In this document: positions 23,401-34,301 of the stretch, in pieces
Layout of the letters: each line of letters opens with the position of its first letter
Position numbering within the stretch: the first letter of the stretch is position 1
Assembly (NCBI GenBank): GCA_035771175.1
Contig: CM069592.1
Coordinates: forward strand, 39,076,198-39,140,197
Length of the DNA stretch: 64,000 nt
From: Paratinospora sagittata
Taxonomy: Eukaryota; Streptophyta; Magnoliopsida; Ranunculales; Menispermaceae
Reading direction: 5' to 3'
The notes under the pieces: model-generated
What the model saw: only the letters and a program-made list of their open reading frames with translations
Told to the model about the DNA's origin: nothing
The model's database searches: none
Translations under genes and position numbers: made by a program

Positions 23401-26400
23401 GCAGCTATGGAGAGAATCCAACACTTTTTACAAAAGAACAATAAAAAGGCTCTTGTTAAGGTGCCAAATGTGATTCGAGAAATGGTGTCAAGGTATGTTG
23501 TCCATGTAATGAGTAACTAAAGTATGTTGTCACATTATCTTCTGTCCTCGTGGCATTAACATTGTTATTTTCCATCTTTCATATTGGGCCTAGCAAAGCT
23601 TTTTATGCTATAGTTTCTTTTTCTTTGGGTCCTCTTAACTCTCAATAATTATTGCGGATCATTACATTTTTACTAACCCATCTTTTTTTTTTTGTGTTTA
23701 GGAGGGTTTTAGTGATGGAATTTATAGATGGAATCCCAATCTTAAACCTTGGAAATGAAATGGCAAAAAGAGGCATTAACCCTGGTGGTAAGGTTGCAAC
23801 GATGGCAAAGCAGTAAGACCTCTAGATTATCCTAGAGAGCATGATGTCTCCTTTATCTTTGTTTATTATTTTCTTCGTCATCTATGATTTATCTGTGATT
23901 ATAGACTCAACATTTCACCAATCATTTTCATTTATTTGTTATACCCAAGTTTTTTTTTTCTTCTACCTTAATGAAGACCTTTAGGTGCGCCAATTAGGAA
24001 GAGTGACCTATTAATATCCACAATAATGATATAGGTAGAAAACCGAAAATAACATGGGAAGAAATAATTAAGAAAGATATAACTGCTTGTAATCTAAGAG
24101 TTGATTTAGCCCTTGATTGGTGGAGTGGAGGAATGCAGAGTGGAGGAATTATATTCATGTAGTTGATCTCATGCTGTTAAGAAAAGGCTTAGTTGAGTTG
24201 AGTTTCTTTGGCCTTGATATGATGAGTATGCGTCATATAAAGGAGATAACTTCTTTGAGGATAACTAGGTTTGTGGAAGCTGAAGCTGAAAAAGAAGTTT
24301 CAATTAAATTGTTCTATCATGCTGGAGATTGGTCTAGAGTTGTGAATATTGACCATGCGGTTGGAGATGGGGTTTGTACCCATGACTCAGTTTGAATAAT
24401 TGACTTCTAGCCTTCTAGGTGCTGTTTTGTGGTCTTGCATGCCATGAGTGGTATTGGAAAAAAAAAAAAGAACCCCTAAAAAATTTGAGTCAAATACCCT
24501 ATGGATCCGAGAAACCACAGCTTTGATGCCCAAAGGGTTACTTCTCCTTTGTTTGATTATTAAATAAAATAAAACTTCAAATGCCTTCTTTTTTTCAGCA
24601 AAAAAAAAAGACAACTTTGTCTTTTTCAAATTGTGATTTGCAGTTTTAGAGAGCAATAACTGGAGCAGCAAGAAGTGGTCTCTAGTTCTCATCAACACAC
24701 GATCACAAGTGGACAAGGGATTTTCTTCTAGTTTTGCCTTTTTTTTTTTTTTTGGTACACATCCAAGACATGCCAATCAAAGATATAAACAATCAAGATC
24801 ACAAATGCACTTGGGATTTTCTGCTTCATGGAACTAAATGTGGAGTAATAAAGAAACTATATGTTAATAAAGCAAGTGTTACAAAAATGTAAATGTAAAT
24901 ATTAAGATGGACTCGATATAAGAAACTGAAATGAAAGAGAATTCATTAAGCGGTTTGGATACGTACAACAAAGATTATTAAATGTGTTGGTTAGGAACAT
25001 TGTTGTCTTAACTATTAATGGTAATAATAATGGAAGAGGAAGACCAAAATAATATGTGCAAAATTATAAAAAAAAAATAGAATAAAAGATTCATCCATTG
25101 ATATAGCAAAGTGGAGGAAATAGATTCATGGAGCCAACCCCTGCAGTCGGGCAAAAGCTTTGTTTAAAATTGGATGGATGTGGTAAAAAATTTGATCAGA
25201 TGGTGTGTGTAGAAGTTGTAATTCCCTTATTCAGGTATATGGACATTCCACCTTGTATTTATCATCCTTTTCATTTTGGATTGTACATGCTTCATTTTGT
25301 CTAAAAAGCATTTGAAACCTTTCATGTGCTAGTTGGCCGGGGAAAGAACTTTTCTAAGCACAAAAGCATCCACTATGTGATCAATTTAGGTAGCGAAAGT
25401 AGTTATCATCAGTATGTTTACAATCAGAGTGGAGTGACTGGACATTCCATATGAAGTCTAATTTTGTGTTTTCAAGTGTGGATTCCTAGTGTAATTTGGA
25501 GGATTCTTATGTTTAAGTGATGAAAAGGAAAACAAACAATTTGTAGAAATTTTCTTGCTTTATTATTTTTTCCATCAACTTTTTATTAGCAATGGGAAGT
25601 TGTCTCTTAAAACCAAAATTTTGATTTACATCCAATGATGCACAAAGAAGGGTTGGCTTTGGCCCAATGGACGAGGTTGCTCTATTGTAACGTGAAGGTC
25701 ACTGGCTCGAATCTGAAAATGACTTCTCCAATATGGAAGTAAGCTTGTGAACATAGTCCTTTCTCAGACACTACAATGATGAGAGCCTCTTGCACTGGGA
25801 AACCCTTTATCTATCCAATGATGCACAAAAGCATGGTACTAACCTTCAGTCAATTAGGAAATGGATAGACCGCTTGAAAATTTTGAGGTTTATGCCCTCA
25901 TCATGCCAAGAAAGACTGCCAAAACTTTTAGAACCTTATACACAAACAACCATTTAAGCCTATTGCACATCCTTCAAGTTTTCCCTCTTCGTAATCATGA
26001 AATTGGTCCTCAACAGAGCTAATCTCCTCATCTTCCCATTCTCTATGCGCTTTTTTTTTTTGATACACCCATTCTCTATGCTTCTCAGTGGTTGTTGTAT
26101 TGATCATGCTTATCATTTGTGACTTTGGTGCTTCTTTGAGTGAAATTTCTTCAACTGATATAAAATGATATTTTGAAGCTCAAAATTTCTCTTTGATTTG
26201 ACTTAAATATGCATTCCTTAATAAAAGGCGTTTTTTTTAGTATTCTTATCTGATTTTAACACTGTTAAAAAAATTCTATAAATACAGGAACATCCTCCAA
26301 AGCTTGACATTAGCATATGGTCAAATGATCTTGAAGAGTGGTTTCTTCCATGCAGATCCTCACCCAGGAAACATTCTGATATGTAAGGGTTCAGAGGTAA

Positions 26401-28267
26401 GTGGCCACCAATGTTTTGAAGTTAGAACTTAGAAGTCCTTCTCACTTTCCGATTTTAAATATTTTTTTGCATTTTTCAAAAGCCATCCAATTCTTGCATT
26501 CTCGTTTCCCATTTTCAGGTCGCATTGCTTGATTATGGGCAAGTGAAAGATCTCCCGGACAATTTGAGGCTTGGATATGCTAGTCTCGTTCTTGCAATGG
26601 CAGATAATGATGCTACAGAGGCATGCCGGTGCTATAGGTACTGAAAAATTTGCTTATGTTCATCATTATTCTTTTGAGAAACTTAGCAAATGATAAAAAA
26701 TTAAAAAAATTATAAAAAAATAATAAAAAGATCTTTTTAAAGAATAGCAAATTTTTGGAGGTTTGGTAGATGGTGGTCAATGGTGATGGCCGTTTCTCTG
26801 AAATCCCTCTATAAATTTTTCGTTTCCCCCGTGATGTGATATCCCGTAAGTTGGAATGGTTTATTCATATTAATTTGAAGTTCATTTCTTGGTGGAGCCA
26901 ATTGGTGGAAAATGATCCAACTAACACCTTGTGTTGACTTGTTGAAATATGGTTAGAGCAATTGAGTTTATGAAGATGCCATTCTTTCAGAATTTAAAGT
27001 TAACTTGATTTTTCTCTTTAGGTCCTATTTGATAGCTGAGATTTTTTTTTTTTTTAGAAAATTTAATTTTTATGAGAAATAGTTTCTCTAGCATTTTTTT
27101 AAAAAATAATTATCTCATGATTGTTTGACTATGTAGGAGAAAATATTTTCACTCTCATATAATGCCAAGAGAACAGAAAATAAGAAATTTCATTTAACAT
27201 AAATATGAACACATAAAAAATGCTAAAAAAAAATTCATGAGAAAACTATATTTTCTTACCCTTATCAGTGAGAAAACAAGGGGGTCAAGAAAAATTTTTC
27301 TCAAGAAAATAGCTGCAATCAAACATGCACCTTTTTTATTCTCTTGAGAAAAATTTTCTCACCTATCAAACAAACCCTTAGGATGTGTTTGGTTGGTGAA
27401 AAAATAGAAATTTTCTTAGGAAAATAGTGATTTTCTTGAGAAAATTCTATTTTCCAATGTTTGGTTGGCAAGAAAGGTGAAAAAAAGGCCCACCATTTTT
27501 TCAACTAAGGGGGTGAGAAAAAAAAAATTCTGATGAGAAAATTTCTTTTACTAAATTTGAAGTGATTACAGTTATATAACTGAATAACTGACTAATAACC
27601 AACTATGAGAAAATTTTCTCTAGTGCATTAAACCAATTTTCACGAAATTAAACACACCCTTAATCTTTCTTTCTTTTTTTTTCTTCAAATATGGAGGGAT
27701 CTTGGTATAGAAACTTTCAGCACTTGCAAGGATGAACAGAAAGAAATGCTTAAACTGGCCCAAACAATGTTCGACACAGAACTTCCCCCTGGGGTTACGG
27801 TATTGCAGCCCTTTTCAGAAGAATCTTCAATAAAAAAAATTGCTGTTAAGGTACAAATTAGTTCCTAGAAATTGATTTTACTCTCCAGGTTTGTAGTTTT
27901 ACTACTTCGAATATTTCTTGCAACATACTGATACTGAAACCAAATTGTTTTATTTCCATATTTTGGATAACTGTAGGCTTTTCCGGAGGAGCTCTTTTCT
28001 GTTCTCCGCTCGGTACTCCTATTAAGAGGACTTAGTGTTGGTATGGGCATAAACTACTCGTGTGCAGAACAATGGAGACCCATTGCAGAAGAAGCTTTGC
28101 TCGTAGCCAGGGGATTAAAAGGTCTTCTTTTACCACATTTTCTGACATAACTTCTCTTCTAAATTACCGATTTTCTGTGTGTTTCATCTTTCAGTTTTAT
28201 GTGATATGTCTCAGGTAAGGATATCGCTAAACGACGTGGCATCCTCCGAAGAGTTTTTGGCAGATGA
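20438..28267 (+). CDS. ATH9: ABC1/UbiB-family atypical kinase, ATH9 type
   Basis: Twelve exons join in phase to 476 residues: 20438-20551, 20680-20808, 21261-21455, 22596-22643, 22720-22848, 23368-23492, 23702-23812, 26288-26396, 26519-26637, 27697-27850, 27977-28121 and 28215-28267. Family marks in order: KVAQ (81-84) where most relatives have KxGQ, the alanine-loop region SASIAQ (141-146), VAVK with Lys162 as the ATP-contacting lysine, EFNFLREAAAME, the hinge VMEFIDG, HADPHPGN (305-312, metal and catalytic Asp307 and Asn312) and LLDYG (324-327) for the DFG-like motif. The family regulates quinone and lipid metabolism in mitochondria and plastids. The plant subgroup with this sequence is the one containing Arabidopsis ATH9 (At2g40090). 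Its substrate is unknown. The start has no long targeting peptide, so location is open. Long introns 7 and 9 carry LINE, SINE and MITE insertions. Confidence 0.93.
24030..24215 (+). mobile_element. RTE-type LINE 3'-end remnant (intron 7 of the ABC1-kinase gene)
   Basis: Translation of 24034-24116 gives GRKPKITWEEIIKKDI and then DLALD, followed in a shifted frame by WRNYIHVVDLMLLRKGL. This is the end of an RTE-clade LINE reverse-transcriptase polyprotein (G-R-P-K, T-W-E-E, I-x-K-D, A-x-D-R, W-R-x-x-I-H). Frameshifts show it is dead. It is the best-preserved of six related fragments here. Confidence 0.68.
25015..25195 (+). mobile_element. RTE-type LINE 3'-end remnant (intron 7 of the ABC1-kinase gene)
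   Basis: It contains GRGRPK followed by stops, then AKWRK-stop-IHGANP, the same terminal motif as at 24030-24215. The nucleotide match to the other fragments runs through the ATTCATGGAGCCAACCCC block and the later GGGCAAAAGCTTTGTTT. Confidence 0.62.
25647..25812 (+). mobile_element. Au-like SINE with 17-bp target duplication
   Basis: Box A TGGCCCAATGG (25659-25669) and box B GGCTCGAATCT give a polymerase III promoter. The element closes with GCACTGGGAAACCCTTTATC rather than an A tail, as in the widespread Au SINE family of angiosperms. A perfect direct repeat ATCCAATGATGCACAAA lies at 25630-25646 and 25813-25829. At 166 bp it is close to full length. It sits in intron 7 of the ABC1-kinase gene. 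Confidence 0.86.
27021..27377. mobile_element. Tourist-like MITE A (first of an adjacent pair)
   Basis: The ends are GGTCCTATTTGATAGCTGAG on the left and the complement of GGGTTTGTTTGATAGGTGAG on the right, flanked by TTA at 27018-27020 and 27378-27380. The inside is rich in GAAAATTTTCTC-type palindromes. The element lies in intron 9 of the ABC1-kinase gene. Terminal repeats and a 3-bp TTA duplication fit PIF/Harbinger MITEs. Confidence 0.72.
27381..27659. mobile_element. Tourist-like MITE B (second of an adjacent pair)
   Basis: It begins GGATGTGTTTGGTTGGTGAA and ends with the complement of GGGTGTGTTTAATTTCGTGA. TTA lies on both sides (27378-27380 and 27660-27662), so it shares its left TTA with MITE A. 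Its internal AAAATTTTCTC motifs are related to those of MITE A, so both belong to one group. Confidence 0.72.
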
Positions 28268-28783
28268 GTGTTCAGACTTCAGATACATGCTAATGGATAG
28301 ATTCAAAGATATTCTCATACTCCTTCCTTTCTTTTCTCTCTAATATAGTGATCAAGTCCCAAATTTCATATTTTTCTGATGCCCAGTGTGAATTAGAGAA
28401 ATTTCAGTGTATTTCTCACCAAGTTTTTGGACTTGGGATCACTTGAAATGTTAGAATTTTTTTCATTTTTTCATTATCTTGGATAATAACAGCATCAGAA
28501 TCTTGTAATTCTGTTTCATTTCTTCCAAGTTTGATGCATTTGTTGGAGCTGGCAATGGATTTATGTACCTCTTGCATGCCCTTGATCAAGAGGGAAAAAC
28601 TTTCAGAAACTTTCAAGAGAGCTATTTGATGGATGATTTGAATGTCTTTCCTGGTTAAACTGCGACAACATAAGTCATACATCAATTAATGTTCTCAAGA
28701 CACTTTATTTTGGGGGAAAAAAAAAAATGGAATAGGTTGAAATTTGCAAGTGTCTTTAAATTTTTTGCTGCATTTTTTTCAGA

Positions 28784-28822
28784 AAAAAAAAAAAAAAATA
28801 ATAATAATAATAATAATAATAA
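28784..28822 (+). repeat. A run and (AAT)n microsatellite
   Basis: A run of A is followed by about ten ATA/AAT units. Such A-run-plus-AAT tracts often mark old retroposon tails. Confidence 0.85.
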
Positions 28823-29090
28823 ATTGTAGAAGATTAATGAAGTCAGATGGGAAGACCTTATGTTTTTTCTCATGGAAATTCAACCTTTTCTTTACTCCTA
28901 TAAAGCAATTTTTACTAATTTAAGATAATTAGACTCATTCACCTAAGTCATATCATAAATGTAAAAATGGCCACTGAAAAATGGCATGAGTGAACTCGGA
29001 GTTGGCTTGCTTGCCCGATTCGAACTCACCACGAGTTGACTCTTCTCCATTTTTCAGATTCCCGCTCTTTTTCTCTATAACAACACGCAG

Positions 29091-29135
29091 AGGAAGAAGA
29101 AGAAGAAGAAGAAGAAGAAGGAGAAGAAGAAGAAG
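29091..29135 (+). repeat. (GAA)n microsatellite in the 5' leader
   Basis: A near-perfect GAA/AGA run of about 45 bases ends right at the ATG of the 83-residue protein gene. AUG6 has a similar purine tract in its leader (60440-60468). Confidence 0.88.
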
Positions 29136-31222
29136 ATGTTGGGAAGGGTTAGAGCAGCGCCATGTTCACTGGATTGTCCTTCTTCTAAACAGATCAAAGA
29201 CGATGCTCTCTCCATTTACGGTATAATCTTCTCTTTTTTTCAATTTCTTCATTTCAGTCCCAAATTGCTCGATTCTTCGTTTTCTTCTGTAATTCATTTC
29301 AATCTCACATAAAAGCAATCAATTTCAGCTAATGGGTCTTCCATGTTGAAATCGGTTCTTCCCGAATTGCTCAAAAATTGGCAGGAATTTCAAGATTTTG
29401 TGTTTTTTGGTTAATAAACCAAAATGAAGAATTTTTATGGTGTTTCTTCATTTATAATTGTTCATGGTTGTGGAAAGATGTCTTTTTTTTTTGTTATGTA
29501 TGTTTGGAGGATTGAATTTAATTAGTGTCATCATGGTTGCTGTAGAAGGCACAGAAAGTTCAGTTAGTGAATGGCTGAGATGGGAAATAGGGTTTTTTCA
29601 TGAACAATTCATTACTGATCTAATACTGCAATGCATAATCATATGGTGCTAGTGAATGAGAGGGCATAAGACAAGGGGGGGGGGGGGGGGGGGGGGAGCT
29701 CAAGAAATCTATGAGGTGTTCAAGCCACTACTGAGTATGATTGAAGGATTTCAGTAATATGGGTGTCAGTTCAAGGAGGAAAACTTGAGCTTGGAAGAAA
29801 AGTTGGCAAATTTTTTTAATATTATTAGTTCAAATATGATTTTGGGTTTTCTTTGGTTCATTAGAATCTGTCATGTTTGATTTATGAATTACTTGTACAA
29901 GTGACAGTTTTTCTGTTGCTATGCTCAGAATATTGTTTGTTGAAGGAATTATCAAGTGTAGCTCCTAATGGTTCTTTTCTTTGGAATTTTATGTGCAATA
30001 TATGCTGTGTTTCTGGATTTGTAATGTAGCCATGGAAAGAGATTATCTTGAGTAGTAGCAGATGTAGGTGAGATTGGATTGGGATATTGCACGTGTGTGA
30101 AACTTCCCCTACTGGTATCAATGTTTCTGGTTCTCTTTCTTTTTTGATGCCCCATGTGATGCTGATAAGCTATTTATAGTATATAAGAACGTTGATAAGA
30201 AAAGCGTTACAAAGTAATGGTCATGCCCATTCAAGGTCTTGGGTGGGTTCAGTTTAGGACAATCTTTACCTTTTGACACCTAAGGGCATATAGGCATATG
30301 GGTAAATAGAAGTAATTTTATTGATGGAGGTGCTATACTTGGTTAACAATCCTTGGCTAAGATAGAAGTAGAGAAAGACCTAAAATAACGTAGACAAAAA
30401 TAATTAAAAAATATATAATTATTTATAATTTAAATGTTGACTCAGCCTTGGATAGAGCATAGTGAAAGAAGCAAATTCATATAGCCAACCCCATATAGTT
30501 GGAAAAAGGCGTGTTAGACCCATGTTATCATCTAAAATCTGATCTGAGTTTTCTTGATATTCAATATTAATTTTCTTTCTTAATTGGAAATTAATCCATT
30601 GTTTAACCATTGATATGAATCTTTCATTATTTGACCCTTTCGTAGCTTGGATTGTGATAACACTCTAAAAGACTTGAAGGGGGGTGCTTGTGTTCAATTC
30701 CTCCTCATTTTGGTTAATAGCAGCCCTGGTTGCTGCTGCTCTATACACCCATTTCTGGCAGGACTTTGGTCTGTTAATTTCTTTTCTGAACTCAATATTT
30801 TTTCCTAAATGGTGTATATCAAAGCAATCAATGGTTTGTTAGACATGATGAATCACTTAAATTTTCCAAGTCTTGTTCTCCTTCTACTACTTATCATATT
30901 GTGCTTTTCTTTTTAGTTTTTTTCTTCTTCTTTTTTAATTATTCAGTTAATTACAGTAATTGGCTTCCACTGGCTCAAGTCCTTGGTACTTGTGCTTCAT
31001 AAGTCATTTACATATCCCAACAGAGATCTAATACTTCTTCTTTTCTTTTTTGCAGAGATGACTCTTCAGAAGCTTCGACTTGGTTCTCGACGTGCACTGC
31101 AATCATCCAATGCAGAAGCAGAAAAAAATGATGGCCCTGGTTCTTCAGCGAGTTCTTCTCCAAGTTCTAGTATTGGGCAGTCTGTTGAAAGCTTGACAGA
31201 AGAAATGGAAGAGGGCCCATGA
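29136..31222 (+). CDS. Small unidentified plant protein, 83 residues
   Basis: Two exons, 29136-29220 and 31056-31222, joined by an intron of about 1.8 kb with proper GT and AG ends (phase 1). The product starts MLGRVRAAPCSLDCPSSKQI and continues through KDDALSIYEMTLQKLRLGSR to a serine-rich, acidic end SLTEEMEEGP. It has no membrane segment or signal peptide, and is probably largely disordered apart from a short helical middle part. The start is the first ATG after the purine-rich leader and gives the only frame that joins exon 2. I believe similar small proteins exist in many plants but know no function. The intron carries a LINE remnant and a 22-base G run. It lies on the same strand as the ABC1-kinase gene and ends tail to tail with NDPK2. 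Confidence 0.72.
29675..29696 (+). repeat. Homopolymer of 22 G
   Basis: Twenty-two consecutive G residues lie in the intron of the small gene. Such a run can fold into a G-quadruplex and is also a common place for sequencing or assembly length error. Confidence 0.9.
30330..30505 (+). mobile_element. RTE-type LINE 3'-end remnant (intron of the 83-residue gene)
   Basis: It reads RERPKIT, then VDSALDRA, stops, and KKQIHIANP, matching the terminal motif set of the fragments at 24.1 and 25.1 kb. Confidence 0.6.
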
Positions 31223-32078
31223 CCCATGGCGTTGTTTGATTGTAACATTTAGGCAATGACGTTAAAAATTGTAATATTAAGTGCAAGCCTACATGGGCAC
31301 CAAGGCATGCCTTGTTTCAAGTAAAATGCCACAGCTGCACTATCATTTCTCAGAATCAGAAAACGTTGTGATGGTTTCTTTGTTTAATCAAACTCTAATT
31401 TGTACTGTATTTGTGGATTTCTTACATAAAGATTATTGTCTGCCCAGGGAACTTATTTGATCCCAAGTGGAGAAAAACCCAGTTCATGAACATGGTTTGG
31501 CCAGCATATAAGCTGCAACCACCAGTTAAATGATTGTATTGTTGAATTGATTTTCAAAGATGCCCTCTCTTATGATGATATGACAAAGGTGCTAGGAGCA
31601 AGTTGAAATCAAATGGCTAAAAAACATTAAAAGTTCACTAAAGTTTTTGCAAATTGTAGCTGAAATATATGGGAAAAAGTGATGAGCAATTCCCATAATT
31701 AACTCAGAATCACCCCTTGAAGAGTCTTCAACTGTTTTAGATGTCATAAACTTGAGTTGCAAAATGTTCATGTTGCAATCTACAAAAATTTACAAGATAA
31801 TTATAGATTGACTGGCAATTTCTCAGACTCAATCCAAAACCAGATTTCATCATGTAAGTGTTTCCTTGAATTGGAGATATATATAAATACTTGCTGGACA
31901 AGAACAAAAAATTAAATATTTGTTTTTATTCTCTCAAAGAGTCAGAAACATATGGGAATTGATCCCATCTTGTGCCATCAAGGCTCATGAAAACACTTGA
32001 AATGAATAAATCTAACCTTCAATTAGAGGTTCTTGATGTAACTTATCAATACTGAATGGTTAGATAAATCTCTGTAAA
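31223..32078. other. Shared 3' flank between two convergent genes
   Basis: About 850 bases separate the stop of the plus-strand small gene from the stop of the minus-strand NDPK2. It should contain both 3' UTRs. No gene or clear repeat was seen. Confidence 0.5.
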
Positions 32079-34301
32079 TCACTCCCTAAGCCATGGTGCT
32101 TGCGCTGGTGTCCATTGACATAGTTCACCTTCTTTGAACCACAGAGCTGTATACAAATTGCCAAAAAAAAAAGGGCTTTTCAATGTAACCGTAAAAACAA
32201 AATGTTCGATCACACCACATTATAAACACAAATCCCAGCTTCACAGTAGCACACCATTCATTATTCAGATTCCTATTGCCATGACCACAATCCTTACTAT
32301 CATACAAGTACTATATCATTTGAATATCTTGATATTATCCTACCAGAGTAAACTTTTGGTTCCATTCAATAGAACAGGAAAAAAAAAGAAGGTTTCTTAT
32401 AACTCATGTTTGTTCCTTTCCAAAACCCAAAATATGGTGTCAATAAGCATAAGGAATAAGGACATAATCATAATTTTCTTACAAAAAGGGAAAAGAAAGA
32501 GCCGTTAGGGCATGCTTTTATTATCATAATAAACTAAGAAATTTGGCATCGTCAATCCCTTCAGGAACAATTGAAGAAGTTAGAAGTTGCATAAATGATT
32601 TTTTTTTTAATGAATTCACATAAATGTAGAATTTAAGTATCTTTGTTAAAGACCATGCAATCAAATTCCATGTCTAAGGTAAATTAGATTATAAGAATGC
32701 AAGATCTCACCTATTTCCCGCTTGCCGTTTTCAGGGCTGTCACTTCCATGAACAACATTCCTGCTCAAGCAATCATAATAGTCTCTTAACAAATTGATTG
32801 CAAACAAATGCTCGATATACAGTACCTTTTCAACCAAAAATTAACAAAAAATCCAAGCAAAAAAAAAAAAAACCATAAAAACAAAAAGCACTATGGGACC
32901 TGGAGTACTAACCTTCCTGTTTGAACAGCTAGATCCCCTCTGATGGTGCCTGGTTCGGCTTGTAAAGGATTTGTTGCCCCTATGAGTTTCCGTGCTGATG
33001 CAACAACACCAACACCCTCCCAAGCCTTGGCAGCAGGAAGAAAAAAAAATGAACCCATAATAATTTCTTGAAATACACAAATTTCCAGATTGTACATACT
33101 CAGGATGTCTAAGAGAGGAAAAAATAAAACAACAACAACAAAAGAGGATCATACCATACACACAACTGGGCCTGAAGTAATGTAATCAATCAGCTTAGGG
33201 AAGAAGGGCTTGGCATTAAGATCCTTGTAGTGCTCCTGAGGAACATCCAAAGAAGAAGCTAAGAGTATGAGGCAGGAGCTTTCATCATCCTTTGATGAAA
33301 ATAAGAACAATCCCAGAGGGCCAAAAATAAAAAATAAATAAATAAAACTAAGAAAGAAAAGCAATTGGTTTAATTCATGTTTTGTCATCCCTCAGATACA
33401 GATCAAATCAATATAATTTTTTTTTTTTCACACAGCAACTAGAAGAATGAAATAAATTCCTCTTTTTCATCTCTTACCATTAAATTTTTTATTAAATCAA
33501 TAATATTTCAGCATAGCAAAGAATGCAAAAAAGTCTTTCAAATTTACTCTAAACATCCCCTTTACTCTAAATCAGCACAATTCTGGCACAATAGATTGAT
33601 CAACAAAAGACCCAGCAAGAAAAAAAAAAAAAAAAAAAGTGATTTTGAACACAAACCTCTGCCAATTCCTTGGGGCATTGGAAAAGCTTCAAGCCTGTTA
33701 ACTTAAAACCCTTCTTTTCAAACCTAGAAATTATCTCCCCAACCTAAACCAACCACCCAAAAAAATAGTTCAAACAACAGAACATACCCAAATTATAGTC
33801 TCAAAGTTTCTACCAAACTCCCAAAAAAATTAGAAAAAAAATAAAAAAAAAACTCACCAATCCTCTTTGAACACCATCTGGTTTCACCATAATGTAAGTC
33901 TCTTCAACGTCCTCCTAAGCCCAAAACATTTTTTTTAAAAAAAAAAAAAAGCTCAAATTTTGAGAAAGAATAAAGAAATAAAACATGGAAAACTCAAATG
34001 AGTATCAATAATTTTTACAGATAATCAAAGAGATTAACAAGAAAGAGTAAAAAAATCAGACCATGGAAGCAACCAAGTGAGGAAGAAAGATACGGGTCTT
34101 GAACTTCCTGGAGCGCATGTCAGCATGGAGGAGATGTGAAGAGCATAAGAGAAGAGGAGAAGGGGGCAATGCTGAGAGGCGCTGGGTGCGTAGATTACAG
34201 TTGTGGGCGTAGGATAAGGTTCCATTGGTTCTTGTATTTGGTGATGAAGAAGGAAGAGATGAAACACAGGAGCTTCCTCCAAGCACAGCTACAGCTTCCA
34301 T
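32079..34301 (-). CDS. NDPK2: Nucleoside diphosphate kinase 2, chloroplast-type
   Basis: Seven minus-strand exons join in phase: 34301-34062, 33914-33858, 33743-33657, 33235-33155, 33025-32913, 32760-32711 and 32146-32079, giving 231 residues, the length of Arabidopsis NDPK2. Residues 1 to about 80 are serine-rich, basic and low in acid, as in a plastid transit peptide. The kinase domain starts [20 protein letters not shown] and includes the Kpn-type loop before NVVHGSDS, with the phosphorylated catalytic His at residue 197, then [12 protein letters not shown] and the end PWLRE. The enzyme moves the gamma-phosphate from ATP to other NDPs through a phospho-His intermediate, works as a hexamer, and in Arabidopsis is linked to phytochrome and oxidative-stress signalling. 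All catalytic residues are present. A second in-frame-shifted ATG upstream is not used because it does not reach the domain. Confidence 0.96.

Larger units (their letters stand above)
28268..29135. other. 3' flank of the ABC1-kinase gene and leader of the next gene
   Basis: No gene seen. It contains an A run followed by (AAT)n at 28784-28822, and ends in an (AGA)n/(GAA)n purine tract at 29091-29135 directly before the start codon of the next gene. Confidence 0.5.

Noticed and set aside
24387..24776. Minus-strand 129-residue frame in the ABC1-kinase intron
   Set aside because: It is built on A/T runs, has no domain, lies inside an intron on the other strand and has no splice partner.
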